Shown: piece by piece, positions 10,358-21,669 of the stretch | Layout: every line of letters starts with the position of its first letter | Position numbering within the stretch: the stretch's first letter is position 1 | NCBI RefSeq assembly: GCF_004359215.1 | Contig: NC_090619.1 | Span: 6,126,717 to 6,190,716 of the forward strand | Length of the DNA stretch: 64,000 nt | Source: Bremia lactucae | Lineage: Eukaryota > Oomycota > Peronosporomycetes > Peronosporales > Peronosporaceae | Direction: 5' to 3' | Translations under genes and position numbers: made by a program | The notes under the pieces: generated by a model | Databases searched by the model: none | Told to the model about the DNA's origin: nothing | What the model saw: the letters and a program-made list of their open reading frames with translations, nothing else

Positions 10358-10758
10358 TGTAACGGGGCAACTTTTATTAGTACTTACAGCAGTACTAGTC
10401 AATCTACACTGATTAAAGTGAAGGTGGGGTACCTCGACTACTTTACGTACACGACGTTCAGAGGAAGTGTAGGGCACATGGGACTGGTGAACTGACACAC
10501 TAAGGATATTTTTACTATGTCATATAGTTGGGATGTGTGTCAGTACATCAGGAAATATAGCTGGGTTACCGTTATGACTCAGCTAGGTACGAATGACACG
10601 TGTCGGCACCACACGTACTAAGTATATATATTCAGTAGTACTACATTAGTAGCATTTAGTAGCTTATTTTATAATTGTAGTTAGACTACTAAAAGACCTC
10701 AATTTATAATATCACAATTTATAACTTCCTCTGTGAGTTGCTGTGTGACCCTGACACA
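10358..10758 (-). repeat. LTR remnant of the TGTAACGGG family
   Basis: It begins with TGTAACGGGG at 10358, the palindromic end shared by other LTRs in this window. The stretch at 10380-10470 (paired AGTACT motifs, then CTACACTG and ACGTACACGACGT) matches the minus-orientation LTR at 34.36 kb. The far end is not recognisable and may have been cut by the neighbouring element that begins at 10759. Confidence 0.6.
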
Positions 10759-11228
10759 GGAGCTACCTCACTCCAAAAGTCAGAGGAAGACTTATAGACT
10801 CAGAGAGTCTCTTAGTTCTATAAAACTAATGGGTTTAACAACTCAGGGAGTCGTATAAGCAACAAAAGCTTAATGAAACCTAATTCAAGGGATCAGGGGT
10901 TTGTAGAACCAAGTGTCAACTAGTACCCAAGAGGATATACCTTAGAAAGGCTTCTATCTCTTACAGATCAATGCGCAAGCCTTAGGAGGGCACTTATCGC
11001 TTTAAATTCAAAAGGGAAGAAACTGCACTGTATTTAATTATTCAATATAAGCCGTACCCTAGCTAATTTAAGCATAGATTTTGGCAGCAAGATTTATATC
11101 TGGCGGCTACCACATTCGTTACCCAAAATAAATGGGATCTAAGTAATTAACTGTTTTAGAATAGGATAAACAGGTATTTTACCTATAAGGTAAATGTACC
11201 ACAGCAACGGTTCTCCAACCAATGTGTA
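10759..11228 (-). repeat. 3' LTR of the 10.8-18.3 kb element
   Basis: This copy aligns with 17788-18253 from GGAGCTACCTC through CAACCAATGTGTA with small indels. The two sequences diverge at once outside these points, which defines the borders. Shared internal landmarks include the palindromic CTTAGTTCTATA...AACTAATGG block and the ACCAAGTGnCAACTAG block. Confidence 0.85.
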
Positions 11229-11344
11229 TTCTCCCTCATCAGACTGTTGACACCGAGTTACAACATTCCCTTTATTTCCTCTTTGAGGTTCGAACCTAAA
11301 CAGCTAACCATTTCGTTTGATTTTCTTTTCTTAGCCCCATAAAA

Positions 11345-12150
11345 ATGAAGCGTGAGTCACAGATTCTTAGCACCGTCCTCGACGATGAGGGAATGGTGGG
11401 CTTTGAAAGCCACACTCCATCAGTGGATGAAGAACAAGAGTGTTTCTCTTGAATGCCTTCTCCTCGGATGAACGCGGCGGGCCCCGAATTTGTTCCCTTA
11501 ACGTGTGCAACTGATGTCTTAACTGCGATGAGCAGGCCACAGGACCCTGGGTCCAACATTATTACGAATCCGCTCGATGAAGAGCAAGAGCGGATTATCC
11601 TCATAAAGGTCATCCAGCTGCCCAGATAGCAAAAGCTAAAGCTCATTGTGAATACACATTCACCCCACTTAGTGCGGAAGGGCGTCTCAAAGAGATCACG
11701 ATTCACAGCGTGGCCATCTAGACCTCCGGTCCCACGGCGAGGACGCCGAAAGAAATCGCTGCTCGCGACGCTCTTCATGAGCGATACCTTACGCCAAAGG
11801 TAATGACGCGAAGTCAGTATCTGACGCGCTTACGTGATCAAGCCCCTGGGGCTTCGGTGACCTCAATGAAAAAAATTCTAATCGTTTTAATTCCAAACGA
11901 AACAAGAAGTGAAAATGAAGTCTCATTTCAGAATTGGGTCCATCGGGTCCGCCGCCTCCGCAATGTTTGGAATATCAGATAAGCTTTCGATGCGGCTGAT
12001 GTTCTTTTCGAACAAAAGCTTCGCTTCGATTTCGCCAAGCTTAAGACCAAAGGTCAATTACGTTCGGCATTTATACCACAAAACGAAGAAAGGTCTAGCC
12101 GATATTTAAGTGCTTCGGTTGAATGTGCAGCCATTCATTACGCCGCACTG
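11345..12150 (+). pseudogene. Candidate antisense ORF between pol and 3' LTR, degraded
   Basis: The strand opposite to pol has an ATG at 11345, 117 bases inside the 3' LTR. From there protein-like sequence can be followed with one stop near 11450, a frameshift near 11610 and another stop near 11720. Segments look acidic then basic: MKRESQILSTVLDDEG, ITNPLDEEQERI, PKEIAARDALHERYLTP, and LFEQKLRFDFAKLK. I do not recognise a family. The competing minus-strand frame (11296-11778, 160 aa) looks more like a shadow because it is rich in Ser, Cys and Phe without pattern. Some plant Ty3/gypsy elements carry antisense genes in this position, which makes the reading plausible but not proven. Confidence 0.35.
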
Positions 12151-12269
12151 AGGCTATACATCCACCTAATCCCACTTCTAGTGGTGGGAAGCGTCGTTTG
12201 ACGCGAATAGACCCTGAGCTGGGCGCTCAAAAACGTCAACGGCGTGCGGGCAATCTAGCTAAAGAGCTA

Positions 12270-12415
12270 ATTCGAACTCCCAAGAGTATTCAGAAGAGGG
12301 GTACCCTAGCCATTTCACCAGATACTGGTAGTGGCCCTTACGACGACGTCGCTTTAAAAGTTTCTCCACGTGAAACCGTATGTCCCCCTGCGCATCAAGC
12401 AGCGCGGGAGGGGGG
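12270..12415 (-). pseudogene. Chromodomain of the Ty3/gypsy integrase C terminus
   Basis: The minus strand reads PALLDAQGDIRFHVEKLL, then YQYLVKWLGYPSSEYSWE, a clear chromodomain of the type found at the end of chromovirus integrases. These domains steer integration to marked chromatin. A stop follows shortly after, and the linker to the integrase is frameshifted. The plus-strand open frames at 12123-12659 are shadows of this domain and its linker. Confidence 0.8.
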
Positions 12416-12699
12416 CAAAATCTAGGTGGAGGCATTTGATGCTCTGAAGCACGAGGTGCGACTTCTGCGTGAGGTCCTTCCTCGGGTTGAGAGCTTTTTG
12501 GAGGCGGTCTCAGTCGTCTTTCGCTGCGGAGCGTCAGTAACCTCGTTTAGAGGGCCAGCTGGACATCTTGGTGAGAATGGAGCAATCTGCGGCACGACCG
12601 CCTGTCTCGGCGCAAGCACCTTTAAATTTACGTGGGACGGGTTTTTCGATATGGCATAAGCAAGCCTACGTAGAACACTGGGTGTGTACACAGCTTGCT

Positions 12700-13677
12700 A
12701 GGAAGGTTTAGCGTGTAAGCTAGACCCTTCTTGGCCACGACCGAAAAAGGTCTAATAATATGCGCGGGCACAATATGGTCTTGAAGACCGCGAAAACCGA
12801 GTTCGTAGGTAGTTTTTCAACGTTTAGTAAAACTCGGTCTCCGACCACATAAGAGTTATTACAGCTTCTCCCTTTGGCATCTGCTAGTTCTTTTTTTTGG
12901 CTTGGCTATCAGCATCGTGTCCCGTGCATGTCTTTAGATTTAAACCGCGTCACGAGAAACTGTTTCCAATGGTAACAGGGCTGATATCAGCAAGCCTATC
13001 GGCTAATTCTCCCCCTTCAAGCCCTGATCCACGCAGTGGAATCGTTAACAGAACGCATGGGTGAGTGAGACCGTTGACATAAAACGGATTATAGCCTGTA
13101 GAGCATGGACAGCGTTATTCAAGGCAAATTCCACCACTAAGAGCATCGAGCTTTATCGCTTTGGTGTCTGAGCACACACACTGAGTAAAATGTCGTTAAT
13201 GACGCGATTTGCACATTCGATTTGACCAAGCACTCATAAAATCGATTTCAAAAATTATCTGTGAAACGGGGTTCCCGATCAAAGACAGTTGCCACTGGCA
13301 AACGTGTCATCGAAACACGCGATCAATGAACCGCCTTGCTGAGCCTTCACCATCAATGGTATCTGGCACAGCCGCTAAGTGAGCCATTTTGCTCAATCGG
13401 TCAGCAAAGACACTATACCTCAGTAACCGGCCAAATCTTGCGGTAGACTGAAAACAAAATCCATACTAATGGACTCCCTACCCCTATGGGCACGGGCGGG
13501 CAGACTTGCCAGTGGCGCAGCAGCATGAGCCGAGAATTTAACGCGTTGGCATGTTTCGCATGTGCGAACGTATGTGCTGACCGATTTATAACGTTTGGGC
13601 CACCAATAAATCTGACTTACAGAGCCTGAGGTCTTTTTTTCTACCGAGATGGCAACCAAGGACGGTATCGTGTGCAT
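12700..13677 (-). pseudogene. Ty3/gypsy integrase remnant
   Basis: The minus strand carries the zinc-binding segment (IYWWPKRYKSVSTYVRTCETCQRVK at about 13545-13620, with its CETC pair intact), then SMDFVFSLPQDL of the core at 13430-13500. The TVFDREPRF core block is readable near 13265-13295. The C-terminal GDRVLLNVEKLPT block is near 12795-12840, and YTLNLPSKLCTHPVFYVGLL near 12665-12725. Many frame changes separate them. Confidence 0.82.
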
Positions 13678-14340
13678 CAGAAAGGCTTCGTTACTTCAAA
13701 TCCTCATTATGAGGAACAACGACGCGCGGAGGATCTGCAGCGTAGGTGCAATAAAGCAACAGGTCGTTATCGATAGAAATCGATGTAACCTTGCACGCAA
13801 ACGTGCCGACAATTTAGAACACGTGTCAGTGCTCTTAAGAGCTCCTAGCAGAGCTACACTCTATTCATTCTTGGTGTAAGCCGAATGGATTAATTCAGTA
13901 GTAGGCAACATTATAGTCGTAAAATGAGAGAGCTCAAAATCCGGCCTGCGTGATAACGCATCGGCCAAAGCATTCTGCTTGCCAGGCTTATATTTCACCT
14001 CGAATTTGTATTCGAAGAAAAAAGATAGCCATCGGGCCATTCTGTATTAGATATGGGGCGACTTAGTCGTCGCAGTGCGTAATCATGCGTGATCGGTATA
14101 TATCACAAACGGCTTCGAGCCGAGCAGATGAACTCTGAATTTGACGAGAGCATACTTCATAGCAAGTAACTCTTTGTCATGAACAGGGTAGTTCTTTTCC
14201 GCAGCTTTAAGCTGTCTAGACTCGAACGCAATATCATATTCACGCCCATCAGCATCTGTTTGTGACAGAGCACTGCCAATGGCAATCTCCGATGCGTCAC
14301 AGACGACACTGAAAGGCCAATTTAAATTCGGGAGTACCAA
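13678..14340 (-). pseudogene. Ty3/gypsy RNase H and RNase H-integrase linker remnant
   Basis: The 14083-14340 minus frame contains VVCDASEIAIGSALSQTDADG and the NYPVHDKELLAMKYAL block of gypsy RNase H, ending at PFVIYTDHA. Downstream on the element, 13678-14080 holds the degraded linker to integrase, where frames are broken. Confidence 0.82.
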
Positions 14341-14388
14341 AATCGGGGAATGGATAAGACTATCCTAAACTGTTTGAAAAGGATTATG

Positions 14389-15539
14389 TTATATGCTAGT
14401 CCAGCACCATTCTGTATCCTTTTTAAGGCGATAGGATAATGACCTAGCCATATCAGCGTAATTATCGCAATATTTGTGTAAATAATTCGCGAGACCCAAC
14501 CACTTACGCATATCCTTCTGTTTTTTAGGAATCGGCCAATTTACTATGGCTTTTACCTTAGCGGGATCCGCTCTAAAGCCTCGCTTCCCAATGAAGCACC
14601 CCAAGAAGGAAATTTCTTCGACGCCAAAAATGCATTTAGATGCATTGACATACAATTTATTTGTGCGCATACACTTGAGCACTGCTCGCAAATGGTCTGA
14701 ATGGTTTTACATATCTGACTGACCCTGCTCCGCTCGACAATGGACAAAAATATCATCAAAATATGTATGTGCATAACCTCGATGAGGGCGGAACAGTTGC
14801 GTAACCAGACGGTTAAATGTTGCCGGGGCGTTTGGGAGCCCATGTGGCATAATCAACCACTCCCATAGCATACCACTTGGGGTGTTAACCGCTGTAAGCG
14901 GGATATCGCTAGCTCGCAGGAGCAGTTAATAGTAACCATCGACCTAGTCAAGTGCACTGTACATTGTGTATCCCACCATATTGTTCTAAAGAACATCCTT
15001 TCTAGCAATGTGCGTTCGTGCTGGTATAGTGGCAGCATCAAGTTTATTATAAGCATGTACAATGCGCCATTTACCATTTGGCTTTTTGACACAAAATGTC
15101 GGTGTTGAATGGGGAGATTTGCTCTCTCGTACCATTCCCACATCGTGCTTAGCGCAGAAAAATCGTCAATGACGTCACACTGTTCCCTTGGTAAAGGCCA
15201 CTGTCGTGTGACACAGTGTTTGATTCCCGGAACCAAGTCAATTCCATGACGGAAACCTCTATCTGGAGGTAAAACAGTTGGTGGATTGGTACATACCACA
15301 TCTTGGAATTCTTTAATCAAGGAATAAAATGGATCCGCAGGATTTTTGAGGATCGATGACCCAGTCCGCGCACTTAGTGCAGCTTTTGTGTCATCCAGGA
15401 CAGCTTCGTCCAGAAGTGACGATGAGTTTAACTCAATTATAGGTCGAATAACCACCATCTCAGATACGTCGCCAGCTTTTAAGGCTCGGCTGCATTCATC
15501 GATAGACATTTCTTCTAGCTTTACAAGAGCATGTAACAA
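14389..15539 (-). pseudogene. Ty3/gypsy reverse transcriptase and upstream linker remnant
   Basis: The 14853-15539 frame starts with a linker (SSSLLDEAVLDDTKAAL, then a PDRGFRHGIDLVPG block) and runs into the start of RT. The 14389-14691 frame carries the RT connection region with FLGCFIGKRGFRADP and WLGLANYLHKYCDNY. The catalytic palm lies in the overlap near 14700-14850 and is disrupted by frame changes. Confidence 0.85.
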
Positions 15540-16071
15540 ATAAATTGCCGCAAGGCTAACTTCTCCCTAGATGCTACCGGTTACACCATTTACAAGCGTA
15601 TAAAATTGCTCGCTCGTATCGCTTTGTGAGGGTATAAACGCTTCGCGTTCCCCCTGTCTTGGAGTAGAGACAATACGCCTTTTAAAGGCCGGAACATTCT
15701 CGCCCCCAATTTTTTCAACCTGTATTGGTTCTATACCAGAAATGGTGTCTAATTCGACATCCAACGCGGAGTTAGGAACTCAATATCATTGTCCAGCGAC
15801 CGTTTGCGTGTCGCTTCAAGTGCATTAGAAGGGCTTGACTCGAAATGCCCTGGCAAACCGCCAATAGTGTCACTATTGACACTCAGTATGGTGTCACCTC
15901 GGCCGACCACACTCGGTGGTCTTAGACGGGCCACTCCACGTATTCAGGGACATTGGAACCTTGATGACTCGCCTTAGGCCAACAATGCTTTAAGCATACA
16001 GTAAATCGTTATTACGACGAGTGTCACTCGACGGAGGACGTGCCGTTCCACTTCCCCTTTCTAAGTCGGGC

Positions 16072-16542
16072 TCAAAAATAAATATTTTCAACATTGGAGT
16101 TTTTTAACTCAGACATTCCAATGTCTAAAATACTGACAGACTCAGTCAATGATCCGCGCCAATAGCGCTTGTGTCGCCTAGCAAAGGTTGGTACATGATT
16201 CTCCAAAACTTCGCTGCTAAGAACATTGTGCGTGGCGCCTAAGGTCTTAGACTTCCAATCGATCCATGACTCGTGGCGTTCAAGCCAGGCCATGCCAAGG
16301 ATGAGTACATAACTCGAATCCAAATCAAGGACGAGACAGCGTTCCATACTGTCAAAGCACAGAAACTTCATACCTAAGTTCAATGCAACTTTAGGAACAG
16401 TGACACGAGTCCTAGTCGCTAAGCGAACAGTGATTGTATCACTTTTATGCTCTTTAAGTGCCTCAACGTATTGTTGGCTTCCTTTAAAGCAGAGGCGTCG
16501 AGCATAATTGCAAGACGCTTCTGAGTCAATTAAAATGACCAC
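16072..16542 (-). pseudogene. Ty3/gypsy protease-like segment with altered active site
   Basis: The frame contains VILIDSEASCNYARR where a retropepsin would have D-S/T-G, so the catalytic Gly is replaced by Glu. The second landmark, YVLILGMAWLERHESWIDW, is well kept. Between this and RT, 15567-15934 holds short minus frames of linker sequence. Confidence 0.78.
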
Positions 16543-16665
16543 GGCTAATCAAAGACCTTCACAGTCGCTTGAGCGACTAGCAAGCCAGGTTTGTACTCTC
16601 GCCCCATGCCATCACGCACCGAGCGAATTGAGCCTAGCTTCTGTTTACGCTCACCTCCTAGAGGT

Positions 16666-17418
16666 TCAACAGAGCCTAGATCTTTCCCGGGAGGGCGCAA
16701 CGCACCTACTGGGTATTGACGTTTTACCGCACCGTATCAGATTTCTGGTATAGGTCGGAGTTGGTGCTATTTCGAGGTTTACGCGAACTTCGCAGGGGGC
16801 AGGCCGGACGTAAATGCTTCGTGCTTCCGCACATATACCATCTACGGATGTTCTTATGCTGTTCCACAGCTTGAAAGCCTCTTTTTCTTCCTTAGCGAGG
16901 CTTAGATCCATGAATTCCTGTCTATTAGACGGAACCCATGTGCTCGAAGTGATTGTTCGGTGAACAGGCGTGCTAACGCGAGCAGACTTAAAGTCGAACT
17001 CAGCGCGTAGCAGCGCTATGGAAACTCCCTCGTCGATGGTAGCTGGATGGGTTTGGAATAATTCCGTCCGGGCAATGCCCTCATTAAGCCCCCCATAAAA
17101 ATTGTTACAACGATTGCTTCTTGCACCGGGTCTTGATGCATAGATGCAACGAGAGTTCGCAACTCCTGGACATAGTTCCCTATGGTTTGTTAACCCTGTC
17201 GAGTCGCTATAAGCCGTGATCGCATGCGAAAAGTCTGATCGAGCGGTGCAAACATACGGGTCATTTGCTGTTTCAGCGAATCCCATGAGAGAAAAGCGTC
17301 GTTGATGGACGTGCTGCACGCTAGTGCCCAATCTATGGCTATCTCCGAGTTTGGAAACGGCCATAGCCACATTTTGGCGTTCTGCTAAGAACAAGGCGGA
17401 GTCAATGGCCATCTCCAT
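16666..17418 (-). pseudogene. Ty3/gypsy gag remnant
   Basis: The minus strand between the protease and the 5' LTR has gag-like helical sequence split over at least two frames. The 17190-17372 frame reads WLWPFPNSEIAIDWALAC and FLSWDSLKQQMTRMFAP, typical of the retrotransposon gag core. The longer 16666-17418 frame continues it with frameshifts. I could not find a zinc knuckle. Confidence 0.6.
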
Positions 17419-17787
17419 CTGCTTATTCCAGACAGGGAGATTTTCTCCCTCTTTTTCCTCAAATATCTTTACATTGAGACTTGAGGGCGAGCCTTCGGCT
17501 CTGAATCAGGTACGGAGATGTACCGAGTTGGCATAGATGCCGCAAGGTGATCTTGTACCTGGCCGATCAGGGAGGATTCACATCGCATGAAGGCTATACC
17601 TTGCATGCAGGACCTCTCGTCCCTAGGATATAATGAACTCTACATGTTCAAGCCCAAACAAAGATTTGAGCTTGTCATACGCTGCGCGTTGTGCTTATGA
17701 CAGTTCTGGAATCTCTTTCATAATCGTGAGCGTTAAGTCTTGTAAAGAATCAGGCGTAGATTGACTACGAGTACTATCAGGTTTAGC

Positions 17788-18253
17788 GGAGCTACCTCGC
17801 TCCTTAAGTCAGAGGAAGACTTTTTAGACTCAGATAGTCTCTTAGTTCTATAGAACTAATGGGCTTAAGAACTCGGGGAGTCGTATAAGCTACAAAAACT
17901 TAATGAATTCTTGTTCAAGGGATTCAGGGATTCGTAGAACCAAGTGGCAACTAGTGCCCAAGAGGATATACAATAGAAAGGCTTCTATCTCTTACAGATC
18001 AATGCGCAAACCTTAGGAAGGCACTTAACGCATTTAGAATAAAAGGGAAGAAAGTGCACTGTTTTTAATATTCTAATCTAATCACGTTACCCTAGCTGAT
18101 TTAAAATAGGTTTCGGCCGCCAGATCTGGCGGCGACCACAATTGTTACCTATAATAAATGGGATTTAAGTAACTATTTTAGAAACAGGATAAAGGGTATT
18201 TGACCCATAAAGTAAATGTACCACAACAACAACGGTTCTGCAACCAATGTGTA
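17788..18253 (-). repeat. 5' LTR of the 10.8-18.3 kb element
   Basis: Direct-repeat partner of 10759-11228. Because the element is on the minus strand, this right-hand copy is the 5' LTR and would have carried the element's promoter. It lies directly upstream of the HDHD5-like gene in the opposite orientation. Confidence 0.85.
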
Positions 18254-18336
18254 CCCCATTACACAAGGGGTTGCGCGATCTCAGAACTTAATGAGAAAAA
18301 GTAGTCCATGCGCCAATATTTTTTTCGAAAATTGCG

Positions 18337-19712
18337 ATGTTAAGCCGGCACCTCGGGCGGAGCATTTTAAAGCGCAATACTCATGCACATTTCAGCACTT
18401 TTCGTGACTTCAGCCCCAGCTCGTCAGCTCCTTCATTTGGAATTGCATTTGACATCGATGGCGTCTTGATTCGGTAGCACTGCTAAACAAAACATTTTAG
18501 CGACTCTATCTCATGTTTGATGCTGAAATTACCAGTGGCGGCCATGAACTGCCTGGCGCAAAGCGTGTATTGCAAAGTCTGCGTGCCAATAAAGTGCCGC
18601 ATATCTTCCTCACCAACGGAGGAGGATGCATGGAATCGCTGAAAGCCGAGAAGCTTAGCAGCATCCTGAATTTGCCTATCAACCCGCAACACATGATCCT
18701 CTCACATACGCCCATGCGTGAGCTTGCCATAGCCTATGAATACAAACGAGTGCTTATCCTGGGCTCACACGATGTCTGGCATGTGGTACAATGCAATCTG
18801 TCGATTTAAAGTGTTTGCGTTTTATCAATTGTTTCTTGCCGCTGGCAGGCCAAGTGCTATGGCTTCAAAAAAGTTGTGAGTGTGAAGGACCTCCTGCACC
18901 ACTTTCCTACCCAGTATCCGTTCAACCACTACGAGCAAAAGTAATGTATAAATTTTTCGTTGTATGCAATTATTGGTGGTGCTAAGGCGCGTGTTGAATT
19001 GGTTAGACCCGCACCACATTACGAGGAACCGATCGATGCAATCATTGTGATGCACGACCCAATTGATTGGGCACCGGATATCCAAGTGGCTGTGGATGTA
19101 CTAATTGGAGGTGATCCTCCTGGAAGTGGGCACCCTTTGGGCAAGCAAACACCTTTGTTCGTCAGCAACGACGACTTCACCTTTAGTGGTGCATATCCAT
19201 TTCCTCGATTTGCACAAGGTGCAGATTACAATTCTTTTTACTGCAGCTCCTAAAGAGATACTTAAAATTCCATGCTGCAGGAGCATTTACGCAATGCTTA
19301 AAGACAATGTATGAAAACCTTACTGGCCTCCAATTAGAGGTGACAAAGTATGGCAAGCCCCACTCTGTCACATACAAGTCCGTACCACAAATGCAATTGA
19401 ATGTATCCATGCACTCTCTGTCTTGACGTTTGGTACTGTATAATATGTTCCAGCTATGCAAAACGCCTTTTACACACGACCTCGGGACAGTCGAAGCCAC
19501 TAAAGCGTATATACGGAATTGGTGACAATCCATCGTCCGATATACAAGGAGCCAATAATGCAGGTGACGAATGGACGTCCGTGTTGGTTCGCACGGGCAT
19601 TTACGATGGCTGTAAGCCTCCTGAACATGAACCTGATGTGATTGTTGACGATGTATGGGACGCTATCGAGTACATTTACAAGCGTGAAGGCATCAAAGAA
19701 ATTGCGCTGTAA
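18337..19712 (+). CDS. HDHD5/CECR5-like HAD-superfamily phosphatase, mitochondrial, six exons
   Basis: Reading through GT-AG introns joins 18337-18473, 18536-18785, 18849-18940, 19007-19218, 19281-19377 and 19454-19712 into one intact 348-aa frame. All phases match, and the introns are 62-76 bases. The N terminus (MLSRHLGRSILKR...) is Arg/Ser-rich without acids and looks like a mitochondrial presequence. HAD motif I is DIDGV (39-43), motif II LTNGGG (71-76) and motif IV GDNPSSD (286-292). Segments such as VMHDPIDWAPDIQ and TFSGAYPFPRFAQGAF are typical of the CECR5 subfamily (TIGR01456). The substrate is unknown in the family. Without splicing, the gene looks like five broken fragments. The ATG lies 83 bases after the retroelement LTR, so the native promoter may have been displaced. 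Confidence 0.88.
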
Positions 19713-19787
19713 AATTTTGAACAAGCCGATTCGTCTATTGAGGCATTCACGGCCTTAAAAACTTGTAGTTATATTTGTAAGGATTGG

Positions 19788-21461
19788 TCAGTGTGAAGGC
19801 TCATTTGCCACTAGATCTCGAAGCCACACACTAAACTCTTGAAGCACGGCGCGCTCTTGCATGGCACTAAGACTGACCTGGCTTCGACTATCTCGATTCA
19901 AGCGGTTGCTTTTAGAATTAGCCGTTGAAGCGCGAGGCTCATCGTCATACGGTGTCAACGCGGCGTGCCCGTCATCAGTGGTATTAGCCTCGCTGTACTC
20001 TTCTTCGCAGAACAAGCCTGCAGCAGTCGGAGACAGTGTTTCACGGCTATCACTAGGATTAGGAGCACCTTGGAATTTGAGTGCATGTGATAGCTGGTCG
20101 ACGTGTGAATAGCTTTTCGAAGAAACAGCATCAGTTTTTCTGTCCTCTTCTGCAATTTCTACAGCCTTTGCAGTATAAAGCAATGATCGACAAAGGACTG
20201 TTAATTCCGGGTCACCGCATCCTTCCGTGTTTCGTGCGTCATACGCGCTGGTGACAGTATCGTCGACATTCGGTAGATACTTTCCAGGATCATTAGCCTC
20301 TACAGTTTGCTCCGTATTCGTTATCTTACTTATATTTTGTCTAGCATACTTCCTTGTTGCAATCTTCGGCGTGGTTACAACTTCGTCCGACGAGTAAAGT
20401 TGGTCTACACGGTCAATTGATCGTAGCAAAGGCATTTGATCAAGCATACCACTGATGGCTAAATTCTTCTGATCCATTCTGGACGATGCCAACGGTGCAC
20501 TTCTCGAAAGCATTTCTAATGCTGAGGGTTTACGTGATTCGTCTCGTAATGGCTGTTTGACACGCGTGCGTTGTGAAGGTCGTTCAGGATGATCGCGTCG
20601 ATTGCTTTTATCTGTTTGAACTCCTGCAAAATCAAGCATCTTTTTGGCAGACACAAATGTCTCGGTGTTGCGGCACTGATGGCACGTACAACGTGACGTG
20701 CACGCCACACCCGCTTGATGGCACTCACAGTAATTCTTCATACAGCCACTCTTTCGGCAATTGCATCCTCGAAGGTGCTGACTGGATCCACTTGCAATCT
20801 TAGGCTGAAAAGCCAACGGATTCCGTTCTAAAATTAAAGCCACGGCTCGCTCTCGTTCAATAGACGTCTCAAATTGGTTCTTACACCGTTCGCAAGTACA
20901 TCGATGGTCACACATTCGTTGCGCTGCGAAGCACTCACAATATAATTTTAAGCAGTTGGATTTCTTGCAACTGCATCCCTTCATCCTCTCTGCCTGAATC
21001 GAAACTTGACATCCTTTGCACTGGCAATGAAGTGTACACGATCCGGCAAGCGTCAAGCACGGACACTCGTCCTTGCAGTTGCCATCTTCACAAGCACAAA
21101 TTGGGCGAGGTGACCTCTGAGCTATTCCTTCGGCACCTTCCGCTTCCAAAAAAATAAATGAGGATTTTCTTTTATTGAAGCTGCGAGGAAGCTGGATAGC
21201 TAGTTTTGTCAGAGACTCACGTTCGAAAAATTTTGCGGGTGGCTGGAAGCTTTTTTGCGGACAATTCTCAATGTTTTCAATAGCTTGAGCAACATTTCTC
21301 TTACTGTGCTCTCGGTTCTTGCAGCTATCGCACTGGCAACGCTCGTGGCAGCGACCACCCCCTTCAAAGCACTCCCGAACATTAAGAGCTGCGTATTCTG
21401 TCTAAATAGTTTGAAGAAAAGGTTAGAGAACTTTACTCGAGTGGAGAGTACAATCGTACAT
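19788..21461 (-). CDS. Tesmin/TSO1-like CXC (CRC) DNA-binding protein, three exons
   Basis: The main exon is 19788-21142. I add 21221-21388 and 21437-21461 on the basis of splice signals: a 78-base intron with a T-rich tract before AAG, and a 48-base intron containing CTCTAAC. The joined frame is 515 aa, starting MYDCTLHS. Cys-rich blocks lie at about residues 15-33 (half motif), 80-109, 121-153 and 191-223. The last two are full CXC motifs (CxCKKSxCLKLYCECF and CxCRKSGCMKNYCECH). CRC proteins bind zinc and act as nuclear regulators (LIN54, TSO1). The C-terminal 290 residues are low-complexity and end in a short helical segment. The first exon is the least certain part, because the first half motif lacks its usual N-terminal cysteines. 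The gene ends 76 bases from the HDHD5-like stop, convergently. Confidence 0.82.
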
Positions 21462-21669
21462 CCATTCGGGGAATTTGCGGAACAATAATATTCTATTTGA
21501 ATTTAAATTTATCAGCTTTAAATTGCGCGACAAAGTGACTTTAGTTTTGCGAGAGAACATAATTAGTCATACAGATGGGTTTGAAGAGAACAAAAAGACT
21601 CAATCGGGTTTTATTAGTTGCACACCATAAGTACACAACGTATATGTGTGCCGAACTTATCAACACGAC

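Larger units (their letters stand above)
10759..18253 (-). mobile_element. Near full-length dead Ty3/gypsy chromodomain retrotransposon with both LTRs
   Basis: Two direct repeats of about 470 bases (10759-11228 and 17788-18253) bracket a minus-strand internal region with gag, protease, RT, RNase H, integrase and chromodomain in that order. The 5' LTR is therefore the right-hand copy. The LTRs differ at roughly one base in ten, so the insertion is old. Stops and frameshifts break every domain. Target-site duplications are not obvious at the borders I can define. The right border lies only 83 bases before the start codon of the HDHD5-like gene. Confidence 0.88.

Noticed and set aside
11296..11778. 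160-aa minus-strand frame near the 3' LTR
   Set aside because: Ser/Cys/Phe-rich without pattern; the plus strand reads better as protein.
12123..12659. Two plus-strand frames (100 and 77 aa) in the retroelement
   Set aside because: The minus strand at the same place reads a clear chromodomain and integrase C terminus, so these are shadows.
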